Positions 11,118 through 22,149 of a DNA stretch of 64,000 bases are shown piece after piece. Numbering within the stretch: the first letter of the stretch is position 1; each line of letters begins with the position of its first letter. The notes beneath the pieces were generated by a model, which worked only from the letters and a program-made list of their open reading frames with translations, did no database searches and was not told the DNA's origin. Source of the stretch: Xylogone sp. PMI_703 (Eukaryota > Ascomycota > Leotiomycetes); assembly GCA_021399445.1 (NCBI GenBank), contig JAJTUQ010000005.1:2108001-2172000 (forward strand), read 5' to 3'. The translations under genes were made by a program, and so were the position numbers.

Positions 11118-11335
11118 TTGTAGCTGAAGGTGCGGATGTGTATGCCGAAACAGTGTCCACTCTCCCCTTTTACTTCAATAACAGGAACAAGAGTGAAAGG
11201 GATAGAATCGAAAGGAATATTCGAGAAGACGTGCAGTTCTTACGAGATAACTCATTGATCAAGCTCACTGTTAGTGTGACAGGCAGGTATTATAATTTAT
11301 ACAGCGGACAAGTTAAAGAAGCAACATATTAGATT
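11118..11335 (+). pseudogene. Beta-carbonic anhydrase C-terminal relic
   Basis: The frame matches the last 65-70 residues of the carbonic anhydrase at 33184-33894: YAETVSTLPF, IREDVQFLRD, VSVTG and YYNL are shared. The metal-binding N-terminal two thirds is absent. Nucleotide similarity continues about 170 bp past the stop codon (to about 11510, matching 33895-34080). This is therefore a duplicated DNA segment, not a separate small gene. An ATG at 11090 could open a frame but lies outside the homologous part. Confidence 0.85.
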
Positions 11336-11491
11336 CAAGAAGAACTTCTGCTTAAGTAGAAAATTGATTTCCAAGACTTGAATCAGTCTGATAGCTAGAT
11401 ATATAAAATATTATTATATTCGAGAAAATCCTTCTGGAAGTAACGTCATCAATCGTCATCAATGTTCATTATCTGCTCGCCTAGACCACTT

Positions 11492-13604
11492 TTATGCATC
11501 TGTAGTAAGCCTACAGTGGTAGCCTACCGTAACACCATATCCGTCTTGAGATTCATTATTTTGTGCTTGTATCTCAACATCCTCGAGACCGTTTAGCCCT
11601 GTAAATTGAATAGCTTCGGCTAGGTTTGAGCCTTCACGAATAGTTAGCGCCTCAGTTTTCTCTAGATCATAAGCTTGCTTTCCACTTTTGCGTGATGGCT
11701 CATAACCAGTTACCCCGGCATAAACACACGAGCTTCCGGCCGCAGATTGAACTACACATGCTGCGTAATCGGCTAACGGGTACAAATCACGGAGAATTTG
11801 TATACATCTATAACAGTTATTGAAATGCCACACCCCTATACCCTGAGTAGTCACAGGGCCTCGGGAAGCATCTTCTATATGGGAAATGCTTGCTGCCCCG
11901 AGAGCGGAGAGGGCAGTTAGAGGTAAGAAACATATCCCCCTGATGTGGTACAAGTCTCTCGCTATCTCCGATATTGCTGTTGCCGAATTCTGTATGAACT
12001 TTCGAGCAAGGCTCTTTTGAGAATTCCGTGTAGGGGACATATTGTATGAGACTCTCCAAGGTCGATAAAACGTTATGATGGTTGTGTGATAAAGCATATG
12101 GAGAACCGAGAGATGTAGTTGGAGGAGGAGGTCTGGATGATTCGATCTCGATGGAGAATATCCACGACATCTGATTCGATCAGGCAGCTCGTCTGCCCGC
12201 CTTCGGAGGTTCTGCTCGCATGATTTCACTCGTTCTGCATTATTGCTAATTCGTGGCAAGAGGCTCATGGTCGGTTTCGTGTATAAACCATTTCTATCGT
12301 AGCTTTGATTAATTTTATCGACAGTATACTGAACTGAAAGTACCTCTCTTAAAATCAAGCATAACTTTGCATTTTGGAGGCATAGAGACGCCTGCTGCTG
12401 CTGTAATAGGGCTGCATGGTCCAATTGAGACCCTAACTCATTGTTTACAAGACGATTTGATAAAGAATCAACATCAAAATCATCCAGGGTGAGCATTGGT
12501 ACGTCATAATCATCATCTCTGATCTTCGCTGGTTGTCTCATGCCAAGCGCAGTGACAGAGTCACGCATGATACATGACCACCATATCCTTTTTCTCAATT
12601 TGCACGTTTCCTTATCATATCCCAGTATTTCTGGATCTCTGTGAAGGTCTATGCCATTTGCTACTGTAATAGCAATACCTAACCAATAACACATGCCTTT
12701 CGGATTATCAGGAGTCTCATACCAGTATGTCATGAGGAGTAATGATTGAATGTATGATATCTCATCTGTATCTACCTTGAACTCCGCGAGGAACTATTAC
12801 TCTTACCCGTTAGTGGATAAATATATTAAGATCTGAGGTTTCAGCTTACCTTAACTCTCTGATACATTTCTTTTCTTGCAGCTCTCCTGGTGTTAAACCC
12901 GTTATCTATTAACAGGTTTACGTCGACGTAAACACTGGCAGCAAACATTATAGCCTGGAAGAGCAATATAGACATTTTCGTGTTTTCAGTTGCCTTTTGC
13001 CCTTGGAAAATACATAAAAGTTTAGGGAGCTCTAGAATTGGTAGAAATGGATGAACAAACTTAATGTAACTGCAAAGTATCGCATCTCGTAGTTTTGAAG
13101 GCGGTATCCACAGGGCTCCCTTAGTAACCAAGAATTCAATATCCTCAGGTGCTAACTCAGATGAAAGAGGTTTGAGATAGTCCGGAGTTATGGAGCGATA
13201 GTCGTGTCTAAGTTGAGGCTTAATTGGTAAATTCTCGAACCCTTTGGTTGAGGGAATATTTAAAAATTCGCTGGCGACGTGCAATTGAATTTTAGTTGAA
13301 TATTCCATTGATTCGACGATAGGAGAACTTTGATGCTCGTGGTTCACTGCATCTTCAATCCGCCTTCTTTTAATATCCTCTCTTGCTCTTAACCGTTTTC
13401 TTAGCAATCGTCAGCTAGAGCTTGGTAGAAGAAAGAAAAGCTAGGAAGATATGTCAGCTGTCCACACCTTTGAAGAAAACAACCAGTCTTTGTTTCGTCC
13501 AAGCGACAATTAATATACGGAGAGTGATAATCCACGTCACACCCCTGAACGCAGGCTGCCATGGCTCGACTCCTCGGTAGGCATTGGTTGCTATACAGAT
13601 ACAT
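11492..13604 (-). CDS. CTF1-beta-like fungal transcription factor with degenerate zinc cluster
   Basis: The best model has exons 13604-13468, 13399-12850 and 12793-11492 (about 662 residues). Cutinase-factor-1-like blocks are clear: FVHPFLPILE, FLAEFKVDTDEISYIQSLLL, MTYWYETPDNPKGMCYW, IGxDLHRDPE-type helix, RKRIWWSCIMRDSVTALGMR and DDYDVPML, followed by a long fungal_trans C-terminus. The N-terminal exon reads CLPRSRA...CDVDYHSPYINCRLDE...GCF and then basic KRLRARED after the intron. Against the usual CLPCRxRKxxCD...PCTNCRLD...C, the second Cys is missing and the PC cysteine is Tyr. The middle region looks intact, but DNA binding through this cluster is doubtful. An undetected upstream exon is an alternative. 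Confidence 0.75.
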
Positions 13605-14412
13605 ATCCCAGATACAAGTCGAGTAAAGACCGATGTATTTACCACACAAAAACAAAAAAAAACAATCAATAGCAAGAAAGACGAGTTTTGGTCCATAGTA
13701 GCTGATCTAGGCAATGACGAACAGCCGAGGAGGATCACAAATACTTATTCCGAATATAACCGTCGGCTCCTCCATTTTTGCTCGCACTCAGTGGAAGCGG
13801 AAGCCACTTTTTTGTTGTATGCAACGTCGTAATATTTGGAGGAGACGGTTATCCCTGCACAGGATCCTTACAGTCACCAATGTTGGGGATTATTGTAGGC
13901 AACCGTTGGGGTTCTACAGACCTATACGGCCGTAACTCTGCTATGCCAACCGTAACTTTAGAATTACCGTTTTAGGTAATACATATAATTAAAGTGGTTG
14001 GACTGAGTTGATTACATTGTTGAATCTCTTTGTATAGTATAAATTTATATATAAATATAAGATTGAACCGTTCATGTAATAAGTTTGCTGTGCTATTTGC
14101 CGGATCTTATAAGTACATATCTTTTAGAGCAAATGAATATTATAGTCCGGCAATGAGTCACTGATATGACATCGTGCTGGGTTTGGGATTCAAGAAATAT
14201 CTGATATTAGCTTTTAGATTTGTCGTGCGGAGTGAACAAGGATTATAACCCGCCATTCATCTACACGCTGTTGACTAAGTCAGTTGAATCAGTTAGTGTC
14301 CACAAAAAGCTATAAATCTTGGCTCATAATTTCTGACGAAGTGGAAACTGCACTAAGAAGATATAAACTCCACTTGACGGATAATAATTTCAATTGAAAA
14401 TCTTACACTACA
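13605..14412. other. Divergent intergenic region
   Basis: Shared upstream region of the CTF1-like factor (minus) and the cupin gene (plus). A GCTATAAATC TATA-like box lies about 100 bp before the cupin ATG. No further gene is visible. Confidence 0.5.
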
Positions 14413-15003
14413 ATGGCGGCCTCTGATAGTCGATCAAAGCAACCAGGTCAAGTGTCAAACCTACCTGGAGTTTTTGCATATATTACTGGGCACAATGAAT
14501 CCACTGGAAAAGCTGTAATCCAATCAGCAAGACCGGGGAAGTGGTCATCATACGACGACTCATTGATGGATTTCAGTATTGTTTATACTACTTCGGAATT
14601 CCCAGCTTCACTTAACTTGAATGTTGACATAAAGAAGCATGACAATCTAATGACGTCCGGTAAACTTGGTCTGGTAAATCCTGGCGGCACAGTATGCCGT
14701 ATTGTCGATTTTGCTCCTGGATTTGATTGTGCAATGCACCGAACCCAGAGCCTTGACTATGGGGTTGTCCTTGAAGGTTCCATTGAGCTGCTGCTTGATT
14801 CCGACCAGATCCAGCTAATGCAACGAGGTGATGTCGCTGTTCAGCGTGCTACCATGCATTCGTGGCGGAATCCGAGTAGAAATGAGTGGGCATGAATGTT
14901 GTTTGTGTTGCAAGACTGCCAGAAAATCACAATTAGAGGGCGATCTCTCAAAGAAGATCTAGGAAGAGGAGTTGAGGGACTTCCACCAAGTGGGAACGCC
15001 TAG
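14413..15003 (+). pseudogene. Cupin-domain protein with in-frame TGA
   Basis: Single-exon frame of 160 codons showing a cupin_2 core: a PGGTVCRIVDFAPG strand, His in MHRTQSLDYGVVLEG, and RGDVAVQRATMHSWRNP with the second metal-type His. The frame stops at TGA 14893-14895, right after NEWA. The same frame then continues for 35 codons (MLFVLQDCQK...EDLGRG...PPSGNA), which is the normal end of this family, to TAG at 15001-15003. The expected codon is CGA (Arg in WARM), so one C-to-T change explains the stop. The truncated product keeps most of the barrel but loses its last strand. Related small cupins sit in fungal metabolic clusters. Confidence 0.85.
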
Positions 15004-16095
15004 TGATAATGGCAATTATGAGACAAGTCATTACTATGCTTAGCTGTTGTAACAATCTTAGTCAAATACTTCTTCTCAATTTGGTAAATATTTACAAGGT
15101 CTCGCTATTGATAATACATAGCAATCTGCCTTTTAATATGATGCTTCGTCTACTTCATGTAAGAACAAGCTTTGTGTATAAGCGGGATAAACATCTATTC
15201 ATCTACAGGGTATTCTGGGAGATGCTGGACAATCAGATTGGAAAAGGAAAAGCGAAAGTACTCCTTCAGCTACAATTATCTAACTAATCACCCCAAACAA
15301 ATTGGTTGTTATATATATGCTGAAGCTCCCAAGTTTATACATTTTTCTCTTCGCAGGCACTATGCTCCGCCCTGCTCCGGCACGAACAAGCAAGGACAGA
15401 CAATTCGGATACCCAACTAATATTGACTATCCCTTGAACTAGAAGATACTTGCATTTTGTAGGGTTCATTATAGCAGAATTAGCCATTATCTGACTTTTC
15501 GAATTCGACTGCCCGTTTCGCCGGGTGAGATCCCATCTGGAAAGTGACACCTCTTTTGAGTATCAGATACCATCCTAAATCCCGATATGAAAGGACATTC
15601 AATTCAATTCCATTCTTCATACACCTATATAAACTGGACCATTTTTTCCGAGAATAGGAGCCTCATACTCAACTCAATATATGCAAGTGAGACCTATACC
15701 TAACATTGTTGCAAAGCGATTACTCTTATTATTATCTATATATCCGTATCCTACCTCTTTCGACCTGCGTAGAAGTATTTGCGTACTTCAGTAATTGAGG
15801 GACATCGTGATGTCTATTTGCTGTCCTCTTACGCTTACGACTAATTTCACACTTGTACCATCTCACCTGGTACTGTTGCAACCAAGAACTCATCTCTACA
15901 TCCATCTACACTGACATCTACTTTCAGATCTTCCATCACACACATCCGCTTAAGGAATTCGAGGAAAGGCTTTCCAAAAGTTTAATATTGTATCATCCCA
16001 AACGTGCGGCCACATTCAATAGCCCCATTCTTATAATCAATACCGCCACGGGATTCTACTGTATACCCACCGAGCAGTACTCCTTAACTACCCCC
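15004..16095. other. Intergenic, no gene seen
   Basis: Convergent spacer between the cupin and the FMN reductase. Short frames show no family content. Confidence 0.5.
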
Positions 16096-16722
16096 TTATT
16101 CTGACTTGGCTGGTATCGGAGGTACATTGATAAGCTTAATCAGCTCGTTATATCCTTTAATTAGGTCGTCTGTCTTTTCTTTCCACTCTTTCAAACTGTT
16201 TTCTCCCAGGATTCCTGCTCCTGCCGCGTAAGCATCATCCATTCCTGGCCCCGCAAACGCAAGCTGAGGCCTTGTTTCGACAACATGAAGTTTCATACCC
16301 TCGAAGACGGTCTTAAGTGATTCGCTGGCTGCTGAGCCTCCTTTTATCCCATATGTCACGATGAGGACTGGCTTGCCTACGAAACCAGTGGAAAGGTAGT
16401 CGATCGCATTCTTCACTCCACCTGGAATACCATAGTTGTACTCCGGAGAAACGAAGACGTAGGCATCTGGAACGGCCATGGCGGCACTCCATTTCTTGGA
16501 GTGTTCGAACTCAAACTGAGCCATGGCTGGGACAGTGGCTGGGACCACTTTTTCATGGAAAACGGGAAGGTTGAAGTCCGCAATATCAATAACCGATAGC
16601 TCAGCTTTTGGTGTTGTGGGAGCCGCTAGGAGGGTCTCGTAAATAAAATTTGCGACTTTATCACCAATCCGAACGGCCCTAGAGCTGCCTACCACGATTC
16701 CTATCTTTGCTATAGCCGTCAT
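16096..16722 (-). CDS. NADPH-dependent FMN reductase
   Basis: Intron-less, 208 residues from the ATG at 16722. A further 70 in-frame codons upstream to 16932 have no family content and are probably leader. The flavodoxin-like fold shows GSSR at residues 12-15, where the FMN phosphate would bind. SPEYNYGIPGGVKNAIDYLS begins near residue 92 and is the hallmark of the FMN_red family. The enzyme uses NADPH to reduce FMN or quinones and could feed reduced flavin to an oxygenase. It is one of the two genes in this block (with the crotonase) without any visible lesion. Confidence 0.92.
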   Translation of the reverse strand: MTAIAKIGIVVGSSRAVRIGDKVANFIYETLLAAPTTPKAELSVIDIADFNLPVFHEKVVPATVPAMAQFEFEHSKKWSAAMAVPDAYVFVSPEYNYGIPGGVKNAIDYLSTGFVGKPVLIVTYGIKGGSAASESLKTVFEGMKLHVVETRPQLAFAGPGMDDAYAAGAGILGENSLKEWKEKTDDLIKGYNELIKLINVPPIPAKSE

Positions 16723-18495
16723 TACGATCTGTATTATGTATGTCTCTGAGTTGGAGAGGGTTTGATATCTTAAGACAGGGTGCCCTTGTGAAGCAGAAAG
16801 TAAAAATTCTGACGAAAATGGTCTATTGAGTTCGGGAAGAAAAGAAGCAACACTCTCTCGACGAGATATGAAATCTCCATTATGTACTCTCCCTTTGACT
16901 ATTATCCTATTACGCGGTGTAGGGTAGCCCATGACTGTCCATCCGTATCCGAATCTCCTAAAGCATCATAATCGGCATTAGTTTATTATTAATCATATAT
17001 CAGTTTCACGTGTGGTTAACCTCGGCCCATTGCTAATACGTATTAATCGGTATGAAGCCCAGGTGTCTGATTAAAATGGATACGGAATGGCTCCATTTGC
17101 GATTGAATACTGTAGTCGAAGGTCGGTGGGAAGGCCAGGGAGACTAACGGACAGATCGAACAAACTTCTGAAGCTGTGTTAACTATCTGACATGATTTGA
17201 ACTAAATCGACTCTCATACTCTACAAAATCTATTCCCAGCGCCAATGACTAACACAGCCCGAGGCGGTCAGGTTGCGCCCCCCAATGTTGACGTCTAATT
17301 AATAGTCAACAGGGATGCCGTATATTCTCAAAGCAACAAGCATCGAGTTAAGGGGCCCATCTTTATGCGAACCAGGTTCTGAGAATCAAACACCCCTGTA
17401 CAGCTTAGCTGTAATGATGGCCTGAAACCACCGAATTCCAAAAATATGAATAATCAAACCTAGTTCCCTCTATTCCCTATACAGCACCTGAATATTTCTT
17501 CTTCCATATTATCAAGATTTTAGTATGATTAATTGAATGGCTAACTTAGTTTGATGAGGAAAATGGAGAAAACCTCTTGAACATGAATTTGAGAGGTTTC
17601 CATAAAGTTGTATTAGTGGCTGACAGCTATACCATGTTTAAGGATAATTGCCGAGTGGGCTCCCTTAGCTTGGTGCCAAGGATGCTCGTTGCCTTGAGAA
17701 TATACAGTATAGTATTTGAGTATTTACGGTATCCCTAAGTAAGAACTTGGTAAACTGCTGGGTCGTCTTTAGGGCTAAGTAAGGTTTAAATTGCTAAGCC
17801 TCCACTTAACAATTCTGCTTGTTTTAGGAGAGGGAAGCGCTAAGTCTAATAGAGCAAGAGTATATACCTTACGTACGTAACTCCCGCAGCGACCCACAAG
17901 ACTTAGCTCCATGCAGTAGTCAAACTGTACCGGTATTCTAGTCTAACCTACAGGCATTGGTGCTCACTTATTGTTCAGCTACGGTATCAGCCCTATGTAC
18001 GCACAAGCACTAGTGCTCGCAATTTGAGATGATGCTTATTAACTGGTTCTGAGATTTACCTTTGTGTACATAAACTCATTCGTTTACTGTAAGCAGCGCA
18101 TAGTGTTTGTATTCTTTACTCCAATATACGAGAATCGAGGTTGCCAGAATTGGATTGCATAAAATTGGATTTGAGAAAAGCGGTTACCAAAAATACCCGG
18201 CCATACCGAATTCGAAGCCAAATTGTTCTGCTGTCAAGATGCCGTCAGAGACAACGACAACAGTGAATAGATTTATATTTTATAGACCCCCTCAGTAATA
18301 TTAAAGGAAAATGAAGTTTCCGGGAATTGACCGTATCGGAAAGTACATTACAAAGGAGCTTATTTGCTAATATATCTGTATCTGGTTTCCTAGGAAGGGC
18401 TGAGAGCTTGGATACTGCTCTCATTCAATGAGAATTGTAAATTTGGCAAAATCCAATACCATGTCAGGCGGTACATCTTCTGTTGCTCATGATGC
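16723..18495. other. Long intergenic region, no gene seen
   Basis: About 1.8 kb without a supportable gene. Small frames near 18107-18298 lack family features. Confidence 0.45.
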
Positions 18496-20849
18496 CTATA
18501 AGTTGCTCCTCAGCCTGGCAATATTTTCAATATTCACAAACTGACGATAAAAATCGAGGCATTGAGGATTTAGCAACGTCGCGCTTGCCTTAACAAAGTT
18601 GCCAGATATGATCTGCTTTATTGGTAACTCGACTTTCTTCATGTTGACGGTAACCTTATGTATATGTGAGCCCCATCCAATAAGAATAAGGCAGTGGTAG
18701 GAATAAGCAGTACTTACTGGGATATCTGGAGTCTCAAAAATATATTTGGGCACATGTCTTGCACTCAAGGCCTTTCTGATGCTAGCTTTTATGTCATTCT
18801 CAATCTGGGCCGAAAGATGGTGACCGGGTTTCATTAAGAGGAAGAGGACCACGCGCTCGTCAGTATCTTGAGGTCGACGCTGGCCTACACACACACTGTC
18901 TACCAGCTTGTCTGAAAACTGAGCTTCAAGTACGCTGTAAATCTCCGAAGAGCCGAAGCGGATCCCAGATGGATTGAGTACACCATCCGACCGGCCCAGG
19001 CAGATCAGAGCCCCAGTTTTTGGGTGAATCATGACAAAATCCCCCTGAACCCAGACATTGTCGAATCGACCAAAATACGCATCAAAATACAACTTGCCAC
19101 CCTGGTCACCCCAGAACTTTACCGGCATGTTTGGAAATGGTTTAACTAGGACCAGTTCGCCAGGCTCGCCATCCGAGAGCTGTTTGCCGACAACGCCGAT
19201 TCCACCTTCAAGCGATGAATCAAAGACCGCGATAGGTATCCCGAGTGATGGACCTTGGCATCCGCCAACGTACACCGGCGTTAGAGGATTTTCCAGAGCG
19301 AAAAAGCCACCCAGGTCAGTTGCACCGCAAATATTGGCGAGCTGTGTGGTCTTGGGAAAGCCAACATCATAAAACCACTCAAAAAGCTGGTCGGATAACA
19401 CCATGCCAGTCGAAGTGACAACCTGCAAACTAGATAGGTCAGTCAACTCGCGGGGCGAGATACTATTTTGCTTCAGCTCCTGAAGGTATCTCGGCGAAAT
19501 ACCCAGATGTGTCACCCTAATCGTTTCAGTAACTGTTATCGAACACTAGTTTCCAGTATATGAGTCTTACTTCTGACTGCCAACAAGCCGAATAAAAGTA
19601 CTCAGATCCGGTTGGAATGGTGAGCCATCATAGAGAATAATCCTAGCACCAAGTAAAAGAGAGAATATCGAAATGGCATACATTGCCCAACCGGTCTAAC
19701 CATTAGTACCTATAATTCCTCTATCATGGCTAGCTTAGACTCACGGTGGTGTACTGCAGGCACACGCTTGAAGGGTTTATGCCATGATGCAGATGTCCTT
19801 CTTTCTTTGCAGACAGAATAATACCCTATATCTTTCAGAGCTGACTCCTATCCCTAGAACGGAACATAACTCACCCCCGTTGAATGCATGATACACTTCG
19901 GCTTTCCTGTAGTACCGGATGAAAATGCTATTGACAATGGGTCATTGAAATCCATTTGTGCAAATCGGAGCTCTTCAACCCCGGAACATGAGAGAAACTG
20001 CTCAAGCGTCTGAGAGCAGCGTATTCCGGTGAGATCTGCCACAGTGCCAAGCCTTGGTTGTACTACAACTCCTTTAAAACAGTCCATCGTGCTTAACCCT
20101 TCCATGAGCTTTCTCATCTTGTCCCGGAGGTCTACTCGACGGCCGTTGTATACGGCCCAGTCATCCATGAAGAGATAAGTTGGTTCAACTTGAAGTAGAC
20201 GATCAAGAATACCCTTCGTCCCCATATCGGTGCTGCTTGAACAAAAAAGCCCTCCCAGAGATGTTACTGCGAGCATGGCAGTCAATGTGTCGACACAGTT
20301 GCTTGCAACGGTAGCAACTCTATCACCCCTACCAACCCCGTTTACTGCCATCGCACTTGCCAAGCGGCCTACACGACATCTCAGTTCGCCCCAAGTCACG
20401 TCGCGAATTTCAGTCGCACCCTCTCGTATTTCCGTCAAAGCGATTTTAGTATCTTCTTTTCCAACAATCGATTTCGAGACTGGTCCTATACAATTGCTGT
20501 ACAGTATATTCTCCGCGAGTTGAGGTGCACACCATCGAACCATTTCGGTATGGTATCTATCCGAGCTGATTCATCGACTACAGCCTCATAAGATCCACTA
20601 TGAATAATCGCGAGTTCTTCCCAGGCGTCGCTCCAGAAAGATGATCCCGCCGAGACGGAATAGTCATACAATTCCTGGAAAGTCTGCAAAGAGTAAATAT
20701 TATTATTATCGTTTGGCAAATATGTAAATAACACATACTTTTATTTTTAACCCGCGCTTTCTGTTAACTGCTTCTATAAACTTCCACATGTTCGTCTCTT
20801 GGGGTGCAGAATGCCTCCACAACTCTCTTGGCAGACCAGTGGATTCCAT
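18496..20849 (-). pseudogene. Acetoacetyl-CoA synthetase with one-base deletion
   Basis: Six exons (20849-20739, 20683-19875, 19825-19745, 19695-19571, 19516-18718, 18654-18496) would give about 694 residues, normal for the family. Blocks include FSSGTTGKPKCIMHSTG (AMP-binding loop), LLGARIILYDGSP, NICGATDLGG and the terminal PDIPVTVNMKKVELPIKQII. Near 20517-20521 the frame breaks. FDGVHLN is followed by AENILY one frame over, because one base is missing where FAENILY is expected. Nothing else is damaged. The enzyme activates acetoacetate with CoA and ATP in the cytosol. Only a frameshift correction or a sequencing error would give full-length protein. Confidence 0.9.
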
Positions 20850-22149
20850 TGTCGTTGTAAATATTAATATAAGTTACTTTAACAAGTCGGATTTATTCCC
20901 TCTGAAGGTTGAGGTCTAGATACTTGTATTAAAAAGTACCAATGAAGAACGTCCTTAGCTGAAAACATTAATGAGTGATTGTCTACTATTTAAGTGGCTT
21001 AACTTGATCCCGAGGCAGACGACAGGTCAGGTCTGTTGTCCTCGTTTACACTGTACTGATAAGTAATCACTCTTTCGGTAAACACTTTTTAAATGTACCG
21101 GTATAATTAGTATTATTTTAGTCACCACCGGCTATAGGAGTTACTCTCTAATAAATTGTTTTTATATGACCGCTATCTAAAATAGTAAGTTATGCATTGC
21201 GGATCAAGCTGTTTACGTTCCGTATCATAGTGTTTACCATTTCATTTCAAAATCCTTTTCCGCCACAGTTAAGTGAGCCAGGGGTTAACAACCCCATATT
21301 ATCGATGGCCAACATAACCACTGAAGCTACTCCCGAGCTTATTGGCATCGCGAGAATTAACATATAGACATGGTTTATGTATATAGTGGAAGCTCTAATT
21401 CGCTTGAGTGTTAAGCAAGAAGTTATAAATGCAGATGTACATCAGACGACTCTGAATTTGAGGCGCTGGAACCACGGATATGGTTCTATATAGACGTTAC
21501 AACTGCATCCTACGATATTTGAGAAAAGTTTGCTATTTACTACAGTAATATTGCGTAAATTGTAGATGTACCATTAGAGTGCTATGCTGAACCCCATAAA
21601 GTCCGCTGATGTTATCTGTTGAATTATAGCAACATAATAAAACGCATGATACAAATTCAGAGCCGTGGAAAGACTTGATCGAGATGCAAATATTTTCACT
21701 GAACGGTATTCGAGACACACGTGGGTCGAAGCTGTCGTTAAATAAAAAGAAGTTGGGAGGCCGCTGGCAGGCTGTTTACTTTACGAGAAAGACGGCTCAT
21801 ATTGTACCAGCCTCTCGACTTCAAGGGACCTCCGGAGCATTGAGCGGATGAACTTTACTATAGAGGCAGGCCTAAGGACGCAAGGTAATTATGTGCAACG
21901 GCGTGAGAGCAGTGTATCAGCAGACTGGACTACGGACAAAGCAGAATAATTAAAGTGCGGGCATAGTAGGCCTGAAGTAGGAGGGAACAGATTTTTATAC
22001 TAATTTGGTCGGCAGGAGGGAAAATTGTGCGTATATTACATGACTGGGAATATGTTTTATGGTCTGCCCTGCTGTGAAGAGAGATCTGGCAAAGTAACGC
22101 GAAACAGCAGACTGCTTCTTGCTGCCGTTATTCCGCCGGTCTGAGATGT
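20850..22149. other. Intergenic, no gene seen
   Basis: Region upstream of the acetoacetyl-CoA synthetase and downstream of the FAD monooxygenase. No coding signal recognised. Confidence 0.45.

Noticed and set aside
16723..16932. 70-residue N-terminal extension of the FMN reductase
   Set aside because: The extension is open but shows no targeting-peptide features, and the family starts at MTAIAKIG.
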